Shown: positions 40,677 through 53,640 of the stretch, piece by piece
Layout: each line of letters opens with the position of its first letter
How positions within the stretch are numbered: the stretch's first letter is position 1
Origin: Scylla paramamosain
Taxonomy: Eukaryota; Arthropoda; Malacostraca; Decapoda; Portunidae
Assembly (NCBI RefSeq): GCF_035594125.1
Contig: NC_087180.1
Location: 17,435,115 to 17,499,114, forward strand
DNA length: 64,000 nt
Reading direction: 5' to 3'
Position numbers and translations under genes: made by a program
The notes under the pieces: generated by a model
Seen by the model: the letters and a program-made list of their open reading frames with translations, nothing else
Database searches by the model: none
What the model was told of the DNA's origin: nothing

Positions 40677-41204
40677 TAGCCTCTACCATCCATCCATCCC
40701 ACTCTTAACTCTCAGGACCTTAGAACTCAGAAATTCAAGAATATGATATTAAGGACAAGAACAAGACGAGTGAGGCAGGAAAGGGAGACGGGAAGGGAGC
40801 CAATAAACGGGTGCCAGAGAGTGCCGGGGAGTGCCAGAAGTAGTGTGATGCTCCTTAAGGGTGCCACTTGAACTTTTGGGGGCCAGGCACGGTGCTGGGG
40901 CCTGAGGAATGTTGGGAAGCTGGGGAAGCGATGTCCTGCCCCACATATCTAGTACGTGTGCGGTGTGGCAAGTACCTTCACACGCCCCTGTGTAGGCAGT
41001 GGGAGTCCTGTTCGCTGTCCCTTACCGTAACAAAACACTCCTTCAGGAAAATTAATTCTACCATTCGCTGGGGCGCGGAGGGAGGCGTTGCTTCTTCCGC
41101 CGCTTCGAAACAGCTTCAGGTCTTTTTTCTCTCTCTCAGGAATGTTGTCCTCCAATTTGTAACGCAGGTTTGTAACGCCTCCCTTGTATCAGTCGTGTTA
41201 TTAG
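40173..41204. other. Noncoding with two (CA)n arrays
   Basis: (CA)n at about 40493-40531 and 40624-40673. 40680-41200 is single-copy, with GAGTGCC repeated near 40810-40835. Confidence 0.6.
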
Positions 41205-41500
41205 AAGGGGTGTTTTCAAAGGTCACAGGGGTTATTAATCAAGTTGTCATAGGTGATTTTTCCTCATTCACGAAGCTGAACCCTTGTAAGACCATTGTTC
41301 GTATTACTCATGTTTCTAAACGCTTTCTTCTCTTTCTCTGCGATTATTTCCAGAGGCCGCAGGAATGATTTATCAGTTTCTCATGAGTTTTATTTTATTT
41401 TTATTTTTTTTTCTTATTCACGATGTAGAATATGAACCGAACTATCAATGGAATCACGAAAATGTCCTTGAAAACCTCAAATGCCTTCCAGCAGCGCCTG
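41205..41500. mobile_element. Diverged relatives of the same element family
   Basis: Two tandem, decayed stretches keep pieces of the family order: TTTTCAAAGGTCACAG, GTTATTAATCAAG, then later CAGAGGCCGCAGGAATGATT and GATGTAGAATATGAACC...AATGTCCTTGAAAACC. Ends are not clear. Confidence 0.35.
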
Positions 41501-42046
41501 CGAAACTAACACTGCTATCGCGAAACCCCAGTAACTCCCAGTAGAACCTAACAGAAGTTGTCTAGATACCCGAACCACGAGAAAATTACCTTACACACTG
41601 AGACATAACCAAGACCCATCTATACGAAAACAACATGCTTCAATCTTACATACGTAGATACAAACCCTTGAGCGTTCACGTCAAGCCGGTGCAGCAATAT
41701 GTAATGGGAAAAAGACACTGTGACAATTCCTCCCTCGTAATTTCAGGCATTCTTGTACATTTGTGTGTATAATGAGGCGGCACTGAATTATATAAGCACC
41801 AGGTGTCGCCCGATTATTAAAGGCCGCGCAGGCAGGAAGCGCTGGCGGGATGGAAGCAGATTAACAAGTAGAATAACAGTCCGACACCAAACAAAACATG
41901 AAAATTGACAGCCAAGTTTTCTGCGCGTTGATTGTTATTGTTGTTTACGCTTCTCATTCCCCCCCTACCCCTCACCCTCCACCCCCCCAACTCCCCCCCC
42001 CCGCTGTGTAGATAAATATTATGTTTTGCTTCATTATTCTAGGTAG

Positions 42047-42049
<3 letters not shown>

Positions 42050-42120
<71 letters not shown>

Positions 42121-42451
42121 CTTTGTTTAATGTGGTTGTAGTTTATTGGATTTTTTTTTTAAGTTTGATATCTTTTTCTTTTATCTTCTGCTTCTCATTA
42201 ACGAACTCCTCCTCTTCCTCCTCCTCCTCCTCCTCCTCCTCCTCCTCCTCCTCCTCCTCCTCCACTCCTTCCTCTTCGTCTTATTCTTCCTCTTCTTCGT
42301 CCTTTGCTCGTTTTTTTTCTTTTTCCTCCTCCTCCTCTTCATTTCTCCTGTTTTTCTTTCCTCCTCCTCCTCCTATTACTACTACTACTACTTCTACTAC
42401 TACTACAACTACCATCACTGCTACCACCACCACTACCACACCTCACAGAGC

Positions 42452-42500
<49 letters not shown>
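42050..42500. repeat. (GT)n, (CTC)n, (ACT)n, (CA)n cluster
   Basis: (GT)n at 42050-42119, (CTC)n at about 42207-42263, (CTA)n at about 42375-42405 and (CA)n at 42455-42500. A C-rich run lies at 41960-42002. Confidence 0.95.
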
Positions 42501-42504
<4 letters not shown>

Positions 42505-42659
42505 GATGAGATGCCTGCCATTAAATGAATGACTATGAGCAATGGCCTTGTTAAGTAATAATTCTAATTGCCACTACTCAATGCTGATTACCGCTAATAA
42601 TGTAAACAGTAATGACTCCTGTGTCCTGCTAATTTACTTCGTTATTGCCAGAACTAGCG

Positions 42660-43480
42660 TAGACACAGGCAGAAGGAAGAGGAGGAGGAGGAGGAAGAGG
42701 AAGCAAAGAAAGGACATGTAGGTGGAGGAGGAAGGAAAAAAGAAAACAAGAGGAAGGAGGAGAAGGGGGAGACAGAAGAGGAAGACGAAAAGCATGGAGG
42801 TAGAAGAGAAGGAAAAAAATGAGGAGGAAGAAAAGAAAGACGAGGAGTAGGAGTAGGAGGAGGAGGAGGAGGAGGAGGAACATGATGAGGCAGATAAGAT
42901 GAAGGAAGTGGAGATGGAGGTAGAGAAGTCAGAGAAGGAGGAAGAAGAGGAAGACGAGGACAAGAAGACAGACTTGGGCGATGATGAGACAACGAACAAT
43001 GACGAAGAAAGAGACGAGGGTGAAGAAAGAGAGAAGCCTCGCCATCTTATTAATGCAAGATGTACCTCCCCTAAAGACTGACGCAGGCTCTCACTCAAGT
43101 CAAATATAATTTTGCATAACACACTTACTCCCACCAACTTAATACGGCCAGACTTAACTGAATTTGTGCAGGGACCGTGAGAGGAGCAGGCAGAGTATAG
43201 ACTTAGAGGGCAAGACTTGAAACTTGAGATTATACTGAAGGAAGATTTGAAAGGGGGTAACTGTTTTGGGGTGACGGGAAATGGTGGGGACAGATAACTG
43301 GGGAAGAGGCGTGACTGATGGGGAGGGAGATCTAGGGGGAGTATGGGGAGGAAAGGGGGCTTGTAGGGGAGGTTTGTTCAAGGGCGTGAGTCTTTGGGGT
43401 GATGGGTGATGGTAACAGGGGAGGTTCGGGGAGTAGAGGGAGGAAAGAGGAGTGATTGCCTAAGGAATGTTTATGTGAAT
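42660..43480. repeat. Purine-rich low-complexity region
   Basis: GGA/GAA-biased DNA at 42665-43040 and GGGGA-rich DNA at 43150-43460, including a loosely repeated GGGGTGACGGGAAATGG / GGGGTGATGGGTGATGG element. Acidic or basic open frames reflect the bias. Confidence 0.7.
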
Positions 43481-43525
43481 GAATGCGTGAATTTTTTGGT
43501 AAACGAGATAATTTTTTGTTATTGA

Positions 43526-43527
<2 letters not shown>

Positions 43528-43600
<73 letters not shown>
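43528..43600. repeat. (CT)n microsatellite
   Basis: About 36 CT units. Confidence 0.95.
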
Positions 43601-43601
<1 letters not shown>

Positions 43602-44339
43602 AAATGGAGAGTGTTTATTCAGAAATACTCACGCCAAACTTTTCTTGCATAACAGGAAACACTTATTACAAACTGCTGTCACGCGTTATGAGTACTGAGA
43701 GGCCGCTGTTTGGCTTTTTCCCCTTATTTTCTATCATCGGCATCATCACCAGCATCACCACCACCACCACCGTCACTATCACCATCTTATTTACCTGAGA
43801 GTGAATCCATTAATGAGTCAGGTGTCCCTCGGTCTCACTTTCAAATCATCCACTTCACCATTTCTCTTCATCTACTTCAATATTATTCTCCTTCTTTTCT
43901 CCACCTTCCCTCCATTTCTTGTCAATTAACCAGAGGACTTCAAATCGATGGAACACTTAAGCTGCAGTGGAAGTAAGTCTGCAGGATTCAACAAAAGCTC
44001 TAATTTGTCTAAGAATATCGCAGTTACCACGTTCAGATTGTCAAGAAACCAAAGAACTTCAAATATAGAACACAAGTAAGGCAGATCACACCTCTTCTGA
44101 CCCTGCCTGTACAAGGGTAGGGTGAGGCGGTGGAGGACGGCGCCAGGACGGAAGCAGGACGGGTGTGGCCGCGCCCTCCCCTCCGGCCTGTTTTCAGACT
44201 TAATTTTCACTCTTCGTAAAATTCTGGGCGGGCCAAGGGTGTCCTTTGTTCCTCGCCTCCACAAACTTTTGCCGCCAAGTTCAAGCACACCAAGTTTCGC
44301 TCTGATTATAATGAAGAATATTTAATAGGAGCGAGGCGC
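43601..44339. other. Single-copy sequence, no gene confirmed
   Basis: A minus-strand open frame of 120 codons (44288-43926) is free of simple repeats but shows no recognised domain or splice context. Confidence 0.3.
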
Positions 44340-44754
44340 GTTTGTGTTCCCCGTCCCTTCCCTTCCTCGCCTCTTCCAGCCGCTTCTTCCTCCACGGCGT
44401 CCTCAGCTAAAGACACACCTCCCCTTCACAATTCAGGACTTTTCAACACCTCAGTAGAAATGCACAGGTCTTTTAAATCACATGTATATTTAAGTCTTCC
44501 TTGTCCTCCTCCCTTCCGTGTCCCTTCCAGCCGCTTCTTTCCCTCAGTTTCCACAGTTTCTACATTTACGATTTTTCAGCACTTCACTAGGAATACGTAA
44601 GTTCTTTAAAATTACCTGTATATTCTAGGGGTTGGAGTGTTCCCGTCCCTCCCCTCTGTTCCGTGCGCCGCTTAGTCACGTCCAGAAGGAAACACACAAT
44701 AGCACCATCCACAATTTCTACGTTTAGTATTTTTAACGCTTCAGTAGGAAGATC

Positions 44755-44757
<3 letters not shown>
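44340..44757. repeat. Degenerate tandem repeat, period about 150-160 bp
   Basis: TTCCAGCCGCTTCTT occurs at 44373 and 44525. Each is followed by an ATTTTT/ACTTTTCA(A/G)CAC...TCA(G/C)TAG(A/G)AAT(G/A)C element. A third weaker unit is near 44640-44757. Confidence 0.6.
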
Positions 44758-44825
<68 letters not shown>

Positions 44826-44953
44826 CAAGGCAACCCAAGACGTGCAAATACTTGACTTTCTCCCTCCTTTGGGATCTGGGTCTGACAAAACTGTCTGGAG
44901 AGTTTGTGTTCCTGCCTTGAAATATTTGCTGCCTTGACATTGCCTTGTGACCT

Positions 44954-45040
<87 letters not shown>

Positions 45041-45113
45041 CATGGCCCCCCTCAAAGTACACAAAACTCGTTTACTGTGGAAAAAGTTATATATTATAAT
45101 TGTGTTCGTCCCT

Positions 45114-45190
<77 letters not shown>
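44757..45190. repeat. (GA)n, (GA)n, (CT)n with inverted arms
   Basis: (GA)n at 44757-44822, (GA)n at about 44957-45038 and (CT)n at about 45116-45190. The last two arms are reverse complements, about 78 bp apart. Confidence 0.95.
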
Positions 45191-45192
<2 letters not shown>

Positions 45193-45465
45193 GCCCTTGC
45201 CTTAACGCCGCCCCTTATTTTACTACCTCGCCCTTCATCTTTATCCCTCACCCTCTTCTCGTCCCTTTCTCTCTCTCACACACACTCTTAGCCTTATCGT
45301 GCGCCGCCATGCCAGACTCCGCCCCTCTCGCTTATCCCTTCTCCCCTTATCCTCGTCCTCATCCCATAGTTGAGTGGAAAAGTAGAGCGCTCAAGCCCTT
45401 CTCACCTCATGCTGTGTTTACTCTTGTTGGTGTTGTTTCCTTATGGCTGTGTTCACTGTTATGGA

Positions 45466-45775
45466 CTGTCTGTGTGTCTGTGTGTCTGTCTGTCTGTGTG
45501 TCTGTGTGTCTGTGTGTCTGTGTGCGTCTGTTTCTGTCTCTCTGTTTGTCTCTGTCTCTGTCTGTCTTTCTGTCTGTCTGTCCGTTTGTTTGTCTGTCTG
45601 TCTGTCTGTATGTATGTATGTGTGTATGTATGTATGTTCATTTGCCTGTCTGTCTCTCTAATGGAAATTTCGAGAACAGAATAAACTGCAATTATTTGTT
45701 TTTACCTTATTTCTGGATGAGTAAGAATCATACACCGCCCCCTCCACACACACACACACACACACACAGTAGGGG
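45466..45775. repeat. TGTC/TGTG/TATG tetranucleotide arrays and short (CA)n
   Basis: TGTCTGTG-type repeats at 45466-45535, TGTC then TATG at about 45575-45640 and (CA)n at 45746-45769. GGGAAGC triplicates near 45788-45812. Confidence 0.9.
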
Positions 45776-46159
45776 AGGTAGGGAGGGGCGGGAAGCGGGA
45801 AGCGGGAAGCGGGAACACCTGAATGGGCTCATGAAGGTGATACTCTCCACACTGAAGCAAAAGTCCAGAGATAAAAAGGCGTGGCGGCTCAATATGCACT
45901 TTTCCTTTCAATTTTTCTGGGAAGTTGACATTTTTTTCAAGCCTCGTTTTTCCCCTTCAGTCCCGCGGCCGCTAATGTAAGTAGCTGTGAATATGATGGG
46001 TATTGCAGGCTACTGACTGAAGGGGGTGTGAAATTGGAACCAGGAAGAGTATTTGAGGTATATCTGAGCACTTGGAGAAGGATATTGAGAGATTTGTACC
46101 ACTAGCAAGACTAAAAGGATACATTTTCTTTCTTATGGGTATTAGAGTGAAATATTTGG

Positions 46160-46745
46160 GGTTTTTAAAGGGAGTACTGAGTTGGGAGAGCATTAAAGCC
46201 AAGGAAGGGAGACGTTATATTACCGAGACTGTTAAAGGGAGTGAGACGGGAGAAGGAAGGAAGAGAGACTGCATTACCTAGTTTTAAAGGGAGTACTGAG
46301 ACGGAGAAGAAAGGGAGAGAGACAGGACAGCATTAGCGAAGGAAGGGAGACTATAAAGCAGTAGTGGAACGGAGAAGGGAGAGAGACTGGGCAGCATTAA
46401 TGAAATAAGGGAGACTTTCAAGGAGCACTGAGAGAGAGAACGAGATAGAGACTGGACAGCATTAGAGAAAGAAGAGAGACAATTACTGAGACGAAGGAAG
46501 GGAGAGAGAGAGACTGGATAAAAATAGAGAAGGAAGGGTGACAATTACTGAGACGAAGAAGGAAGGGAGAGAGACTGGGTAGCATTAGGGAAGGAAGGGG
46601 GCACTATTTTAAGGGGATACTGAGACGTAGAAGGTAGGGAGAGCAATAGGACGGCATTAGGGAGACTATTTCAAGGGAGTACTCAGACAGGAAAGCATTA
46701 GGGAAGGAAGAGAAACGTTACATTACCCAGACTGTTTATAAGAGT
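46160..46745. repeat. Degenerate purine-rich tandem repeat, about eight units
   Basis: Units of about 65-85 bp combine AGGGAGTACTGAGACGGAGA, GGGAGAGAGACTGGACAGCATT and AGGGAAGGAAGGGAGAC in varying completeness. No open frame runs through it. Confidence 0.7.
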
Positions 46746-46889
46746 AGGGAATAGAATTGTGGCCAGCATCTGCAGGAGGCCACTCCGGGCGCCGTGCTGA
46801 GGGACATCCCGTGCACGCCGCAGGAGAGGCTTCCATTGTATTATTGTATTGAATTTGTATGAAAGGACCTGCCTCTTGTGGACCCCGGG

Positions 46890-46999
46890 GGAGGAGGAGG
46901 AGGAGGAGGAGGAGGAGTAGGTGGAGGATGAAGGGGGGAAAGAGGAAGTTCCTGTATTATGGACGGAAAAGAAAATGTGTCTTCGGTTTTCACCACATC

Positions 47000-47066
<67 letters not shown>
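46890..47066. repeat. (GGA)n and (CT)n
   Basis: (GGA)n at about 46889-46917 and (CT)n at 47001-47066. Confidence 0.9.
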
Positions 47067-47069
<3 letters not shown>

Positions 47070-47671
47070 ATTATTTGGTTAGTTTCCAATATGTTTTCTG
47101 TTTTGCTGAGTGTCTCGTTTTCTTTGTTCCCTTTCGTTCGAAGCTTCAGATAAAAAAGTGATTAAATTTATGGATGCACATGATAAGTGGATGTGAGCAG
47201 GCAGGCTGTGCACAGAGACTGCCACGTATAGCCTGGGCGCTTGCATTTTCCCTTTATATTCTTACCTTCCTACGGGGAAAACACAATGAAATGTAATGTT
47301 TTATGAATAGTTTTCCTGTTGTTTCCTTAGATACTTATTTAGAGAAGGTATTTTCGTTCATATCAACAAAAAAATAAATTAAAAGAGAGAAGAGGATCAT
47401 GCGAGAGGAGTTGAGGGTATTGAACGTTATTTTCCAAGTCCCAGGGTATAACAGCGTAATATTTCCCCAATGAACGTATTAAAAAGTGAATTCCAATAAG
47501 TGTGTGGGTGCAAATTTCCAAAAGGAGAAATCACTTGTGCACTCCATTACGGGAGTTGTGCAGGTGAGTGGCCTGAGGTAAGCAGCTTAATTAAGAGGAG
47601 GTCTGTTTTGCCAAGCTTAAAGTGGCTCGGTTTTCTTTTCTCATTCACGTCTGTTAGTTCCCTTGATGTGA

Positions 47672-47678
<7 letters not shown>
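47067..47678. other. Single-copy noncoding sequence
   Basis: No gene, RNA or strong repeat recognised. Confidence 0.4.

Positions 47679-47733
<55 letters not shown>
47679..47733. repeat. (CT)n microsatellite
   Basis: About 27 CT units. Confidence 0.95.
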
Positions 47734-47736
<3 letters not shown>

Positions 47737-48164
47737 GTCAGTAGCCACCAAGCAGGTCAGCGCGCCACACACCACAACTTCTCTCGCGTTAGTATATCTC
47801 GTCAGCATAGCGTGTCAGTATTATGTTTCGCCTTCATGCTTTCTCGTACGACTAAAAGGGCAACAACACGTGCACCATCGTCTTTAGGCTACTGGTGTTT
47901 ATTTGTGTTGGTGCGGTGTTTGTATTTGGCGCACAGGAGTTCTGTTATATATAGTCTACTCGGAGATAACTGAGGGAAATGTCTGTTTTTTTTTTTTTTT
48001 TTTTTTTTATACGTAAAGATCATAGGAAAGATGCTTCTGATAGTCTGTGTGTGTGTGTTTTGTGTATGTGTTTGTGCGCCCTCAGTTAATATTTGCTGTA
48101 GTGGTGTTTTCTGGAATGAGGTTAATTGATTATGTTATGTTCTCTTTGGCTGGTGTGTTGAAGG

Positions 48165-48450
48165 TGTTGCAGTGTTCCTGATGCACCGTAAGTCATGTCG
48201 TGTTGTGGAATGAGGGTTTTCGACTTTCAAGGGGAGGAAAAATCAGTCATCACGAAGGATTAATATAAATAAACATGCAGCTTCGTAAGGGCATTAACTC
48301 TAAGCACTCTGGTAACGTTTCACAAGTCCACCTGCCTTGAAGTGTTCCTGATGCACCGCAAGTCATATCGTGTTGGGATATGAGAGTGTTTGACTGTCAA
48401 GGGGAGGAGAAATTTGTGAACACGAAGGAAAAAATATAAAACATGAACGG
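48165..48450. repeat. Local duplication, period about 170 bp
   Basis: GTGTTCCTGATGCACCG at 48172 and 48342 are each followed by AAGTCAT(G/A)TCGTGTTG, ATGAG and TCAAGGGGAGGA. About 115 bp is shared. Confidence 0.7.
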
Positions 48451-48976
48451 ATTAAGTAGGCTGGTAACCTTGATGTACACCTTACTTCAAGAATAGAAAA
48501 AAAAAAAAAAGAAAGAGGAGCGCTAAAGAAAATAAAAAAAAAAATATATAAATAATCTTGACAAAGAGAGAGGAAGAAATAAAGACAACCTTAATAACGT
48601 CCAATCCTTCAGAAAGTAAACAGTTCACGCAGGGAAGCCACAGAACGCCTGACTTCTGATCTCTCTAAATTTTCTGATTGGGGCAGAGCAAACTTAGTAT
48701 TTTTCAACGCCTCAAAAACTCAATTCCTCCATCTATCAACTCGACACAACCTTCCAGACAACTATCCCCTCTACTTCAATGACACTCAACTGTCCCCATC
48801 TACACTGAGCATCCTCGGTCTATCCTTTTCTTATAATCTAAAAAAAAAAAAAAAAAAAAAGAAAAAACGCAAGAGTCAAACCAGGGGGCGTCGCAGCCTC
48901 ACCACAACACAATACACAAAGACCACTTGAAGGCCACTTAACGTTACCAGAAGTTAAATTTAGTATACGGACCACT
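48451..48976. other. A-rich noncoding sequence
   Basis: Poly(A) runs near 48500-48545 and 48840-48866. No gene. Confidence 0.5.
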
Positions 48977-49048
<72 letters not shown>

Positions 49049-49049
49049 C
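48977..49049. repeat. (GA)n microsatellite
   Basis: GA array with one T interruption. Confidence 0.95.
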
Positions 49050-49310
49050 TGACTAATTCCCAGGGTTTGATGGAAGAACACCTGTGCACTCGGTAGACTT
49101 AATATGCAGAGCAGGTGTTGGCATTGGCCGGGTGATAATGAGGTCTTTTTGTAACCATATTTTTCAGCAAGGACTCACGTAGTTATAATGAGTTGTTTGG
49201 AATTAGCGCGCAAGACCGAACTGTGTTGTCCAGGTGAAGCTTCGTTTGTTTGTGTTGTGTTCCTTTAGCCAGGCCGTGCGTGAGGCAACACTCGTGACTC
49301 CCCCCCCTCC

Positions 49311-49314
<4 letters not shown>

Positions 49315-49375
<61 letters not shown>

Positions 49376-49559
49376 GTTTTGTCCTTTTAAATTGTGAAAA
49401 GATGTGTGTCTCGTGATGATGATGATGAGTAGAATGAGGAGAAAGAAGAACAAGATCATGAAGATAAACAAAAAGGAAGAGGAGGAGGAGGAGGAGGAGG
49501 AGGAGGAGGAGAAGAAGGAGAAGGAGGATAAAATGCTAAATGTACTTTGGGGGGGCATG

Positions 49560-49620
<61 letters not shown>
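49315..49620. repeat. (CT)n, (GGA)n, (CT)n
   Basis: (CT)n at 49315-49371, (GGA)n at about 49479-49512 and (CT)n at 49562-49619. Confidence 0.95.
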
Positions 49621-49623
<3 letters not shown>

Positions 49624-49684
49624 GCTCGCAACCCTCAAGTTTTTCAAAATACCTTTCTTGTTACTAACCCTCAGCGTAACTCAA

Positions 49685-50030
49685 ACTGGCCTTGCAATCC
49701 AGCCCTCATCTCTGTCTCCCTCTCTCTATTCTCACTCCAGCCCTCAACTTTAACTATCCTTTCACTCCTGCATTCAACTTCATCTCCCTCAACGTAACTC
49801 AACTGGACTTGCTCTCCAGCTCTCAACTTTCTCTCTATTTCCACTCCAGCCCTCAACTCTAGGTCTACTCTCACGCCGGCCTTCAACACCTAACTTCCTC
49901 CCCTCACTAACCCTCAACTCTGCCCTAACTCTGACTCTCAGCCCATGCCAACTCTGCGGCCCGGAAACAGCCCTCACCAGTCACCACACCGCCGCGCCGC
50001 CCTTGCTCAGCCCTCACCCCAACCCTCACT
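49685..50030. repeat. CCCTCAACT-type degenerate minisatellite
   Basis: CACTCC(A/T)GCCCTCAACTTT-like segments recur at irregular 30-60 bp spacing, giving a minus-strand frame with repeated LRAGVE / VEGWSE peptides. Treated as noncoding. Confidence 0.6.
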
Positions 50031-51085
50031 GAGAAGCTAATGCGATTTATGTGTGAAATGATTTTGCGTTGGACGGTTTGGGGTTTACAGTCCTTCACGG
50101 TTTCCTCGGAGGCGTAAATGTGGTGTGTCTTAAGTAAATTATCTTCGTAGGTAAGGTGAAGTAGTGAAATATTTTAGTTTGTTTTGATGTGGGGTTTTCA
50201 AAGTGATGTGTTTGTAGTGTCTAGTGCTGGACTCTCTCTCTCCCTGTGAATGTGCTGTCTTGGAGTTTAAGGAGTTCAGTATTATAATTTTCGATCCTGT
50301 GGTGGTGTGTTTTTATGTGTGTCCTTTGGGTTTTAGAATATGGAAGGGCTTGTGTACACTGACTGATTTCTCTTTGTGATCGCTGCTACGAATATGCTAT
50401 CCTATATGTAAAGGAACTCAATATCACAACCTTTCCTGCGTGGGTGTGGATTTGTGTGCAGAGCTGAATACCACAAGCTTAGTGACTGTGTGGGTGTGCT
50501 TATGTGTGGATCGCTTCCTAGTGGCAGCATATCGGAGGGTTTGCAAGCAGTGTCTGGCCCCTTCCATGTGACCCCCACCGCCTCACACCTCGTAAGTCTA
50601 GCACAACAAAGGCACCACACCTCCCACATCCCACTACCCATCCCACCCCCCCCGCTACTCCTCTTCTGCTTTCCCCAGTCAACTAATCGTAATAGCCTCC
50701 TCGTTCGCTACATAATTGGACTTGAAAATTTTTACCTCCTCTCGTCCCATCCCAAGACCACCCGCCCTCCAGCAAGCCCAGACACTCGCCTAAATGGATC
50801 TCCTCCTTTACAGAACGAGGTTATATCCTACTTGGGTCCTTTTCTCAGTCTCCTCCGCTTCCCTCCCTCTCTTCCGCCTGCTACTCTCCCCAATTGGCTA
50901 GTTAGTGTGGGTGTTGTGGGGGAAGAAAATGGGTATGATTGTTGTGAGGTGTCTGAAATGGATCTTGTGCTGTGTCATGGGATAGAAATTTTTGGGGTTA
51001 TGTCAAAGGATGAGAAGTGAAGTGGAAAGGTTTATAAGAGTCATCCTCAGTCACAGTGTTTTTTACCTCGATTGCTCTCGTTCTA
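50031..51085. other. Single-copy sequence, no gene confirmed
   Basis: A plus-strand frame of about 188 codons (50454-51020) is Pro/Ser-rich with no recognised domain. Confidence 0.35.
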
Positions 51086-51300
51086 GTTAAAGTTATTGGG
51101 ACTTTTCTAGGGTGCTTTCAGGATTCTAGTCACAGGTTAACTAGAATATCTTAGGAATTTACGAGTGTTATTAAGAGTTTCGGTGTTTTATCGCTACAAC
51201 TCTTGCTGTTGTTTAAGTTATTGGGGTTTTCAAGGGTGCTTTCAAGATTCTAGTCACAGGTTAGCTAGTAATCTTCATCAATAGTCACGAAAACTTCTAT
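51086..51300. repeat. Local tandem duplication, period 124 bp
   Basis: GTTATTGGG, GGGTGCTTTCA and TCTAGTCACAGGTTA(A/G)CTAG occur at 51092/51217, 51110/51234 and 51125/51249. The units are moderately diverged. Confidence 0.7.
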
Positions 51301-51619
51301 TATAATCCGGGTAATCATCTCTGTGACCTTAGAAAATAATCCTGATGAGAGAGAGAGAGAGAGAGAGAGATAGCAAAGCGTTCTAAAAATACAGACCATT
51401 AAATGTTATATATTCTGCGGCAAGCACTGAATGATAATAGTGTTTGTTAATATTGCTAATGTGTTTCTTTCAATGTAATCAGACGGGTTAATTAATTACC
51501 TTTGCCGTGGACAGCAGAGTACGCGACGGCTCCAGTTCGGTTAAGGTCAGTTCAGTTCAGTTTAGTTATCCTCGTGGGTGAATCTTTGCTATTCGTCTCC
51601 CCGCGGTTGTCTTCCTTAT

Positions 51620-51905
51620 TCTGTTTGTTGAGTTATTGAAGTTATTTTTTTCTTCTCCGTCTATGTTCGTTTTGTTGTTGTCTTTGTTCGTATTTGTTGA
51701 TTTATTATTATTTTTGTTGTTATTCATTTGCTTGTTATTTTTTTATTTACATTTATTTGCCTACATGTATATATTTATGTACTGTTGCTATTGTCTATAT
51801 TTGTCTATTCTTCCTTTCGTCCACATTCATTCATGCATACTTATTTACTTTATACATTCATTATTATTCTGGTCTACATTCATTTATTGTTCCGTTCTTT
51901 AATCC
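51620..51905. repeat. AT-rich TTATT/TTTG low-complexity stretch
   Basis: T-rich, with ATTTATT and TTGTTGT runs. Hydrophobic open frames are artefacts. Confidence 0.6.
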
Positions 51906-52194
51906 TCCCATGACAACCACCGGGCACATGGCATTCCGTGTCACGTGCACCTCTGGGCCATGCATTCACACTTTCCGAGGAGGGGTGGGGGGGGAGGGAG
52001 TTTCCTGACTGGGGGAGGGAGCGTTTCCATGGCGGCAGTTTGTCTTCCTGCACGTTGGGTGAGGCAGGGAGTCAGGCGGGCAAGTAAATACACTGCACAA
52101 GGCTGATAAAGTTGATATAGCGAGCCCAGGTTGCTGCCTACTATCCAGCTGCAGTGCTAGGGCGGCCTGGTGGTGAAGGACGCCAGTGGAAGGA

Positions 52195-52545
52195 CAAGGC
52201 TTATCTCCAGTCTTGATATAAATGGGTGCTGATGAGTCTATTAGAATGAGATGATGTAACTTACCATTCGAGTGTGTTAAATGAAAAGGAAGTAAGACAG
52301 GGAAGTGGAAAGGTTTATAAGACTCATTCTCAAGATTTGATATTAATGGGTGTTAACATGAATCGAGTAGAGTGAGATGCGTAACTAGCCATTAGAGTGT
52401 GTTAAAGGAGCAGCGAAGTGGAAAGCTTTATAAGGCTTATCCTCAGTCATGGGCTTTGATGGTAAGTGGATGTAAACAATCTACTAGAGTGAGATAACGG
52501 AATTAAGCATCTAAGTGTGTTAAAGGAGAAGTCTGACAAGGTTAG
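52195..52545. repeat. Local tandem repeat, three units, period 120-124 bp
   Basis: TTGATAT(A/T)AATGGGTG at about 52213 and 52337 and TTGATGGTAAGTGGATG at 52457 are each followed by CTA(T/C)TAGA(A/G)TGAGAT and GAGTGTGTTAAA(T/G)GA. GTGGAAAGGTTTATAAGA also occurs at about 51022. Confidence 0.7.
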
Positions 52546-53640
52546 CACAATAAAATATGACATGACTCGTATTAGAAGTGATCAGCAAGCGAAGTTCCAA
52601 CAAGTAACTGTGAAAATGTTGTAAAATCTTAACCTTTTAACAATATCAGCGAGGCAAAGTTGCACCGATCTTTCAGCAGGCCCCTTTAATGCATTACTGT
52701 AATGGAAATATAAAACTACTTTGGATAAAACAAATGTAATTACTTCAGCTTTTTCATTAAGTGGCAACAGATGTACTCATTTGCATAACACTTGCAATGT
52801 TCCCGTTATGAAGATCAAGAGACAGACACGGCGGTCCTTTTTCTATATTATATTTCTGACTCACTGCGAGAGCATTCCAAGGACACAAAAATAACACGTA
52901 TTCAATGCTACTTTTGTCTGTCTCACCAAAAATAAGGAGAAAAGTCACAACGAGACATATGATGGTTTAAAATGTGATCGCGCAAACGTCACGTGTATTT
53001 CGTGCGTGTGTTGGAGTCACGAGCAATGGGAAGTGTCACTGCTACTTCCTCGTCACTGCTGCGCGCCACTGCACTGCGTTGGTACAGGCGATACACTGTT
53101 GTTTTTTCACCAATAGCATCTTTTTTTTGTGGCAAAGTATTACAACTGGAGAGACAGTGCTTCGTCTTGTAGGTGTCGTGTGTGTTTGTGTGTGTGTGCG
53201 CGTGCGTGTGTGTGTGTTTGTGTGTGTCAGGACAAGGTAGCACACCTCTGTATGGCGCCGCTGCCGTGCTCATCAAGGGATGCTAAATATTTATGCCGTG
53301 CGTACCAACTAATTGGGTGAGTGTCGGCGGCGGCAGGGCGGGCGGCGTCTCTCGCGGGGGCCAACCTTATTGTCGAATAAAATTTACATACATTATGGCA
53401 TTCACCGCTAACTTTTTTCACTATCTGATATACTTTGTCATTGTATATCATTGTATATTAACATTTTTAGTACTCCTTCGCCCTCTAGTTTTTGTTAACG
53501 TCGTTATGATGCTGTTTGAGAGATATTTAGGCGACCAGACACCGCTCCTTGTGTTTACCGAATGACAGAGCTCTCCTCACATGCTGTCTATGTCCCCTCG
53601 GAGCAGCGGGCGTTCAGAGACACTGCTGGATCTAAACTCA
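52546..53640. other. Single-copy sequence with a GT/GC patch
   Basis: A GTGTGCGCGTGCGTGTG stretch lies at about 53175-53230 and a GC-rich patch at 53318-53365. No gene confirmed. (CCA)n follows at about 53645-53670. Confidence 0.4.

Noticed and set aside
40868..41368. 166-codon plus-strand open frame free of simple repeats
   Set aside because: No recognisable domain, and its end overlaps a decayed copy of the inverted-repeat element.
43926..44288. 120-codon minus-strand open frame
   Set aside because: Considered as a missing receptor exon, but there are no Cys/CUB signatures and no phase-compatible donor was identified.
44904..45980. 358-codon plus-strand open frame
   Set aside because: It joins (RE)n, (SL)n and (CVC)n translations of three microsatellites with unrelated sequence between.
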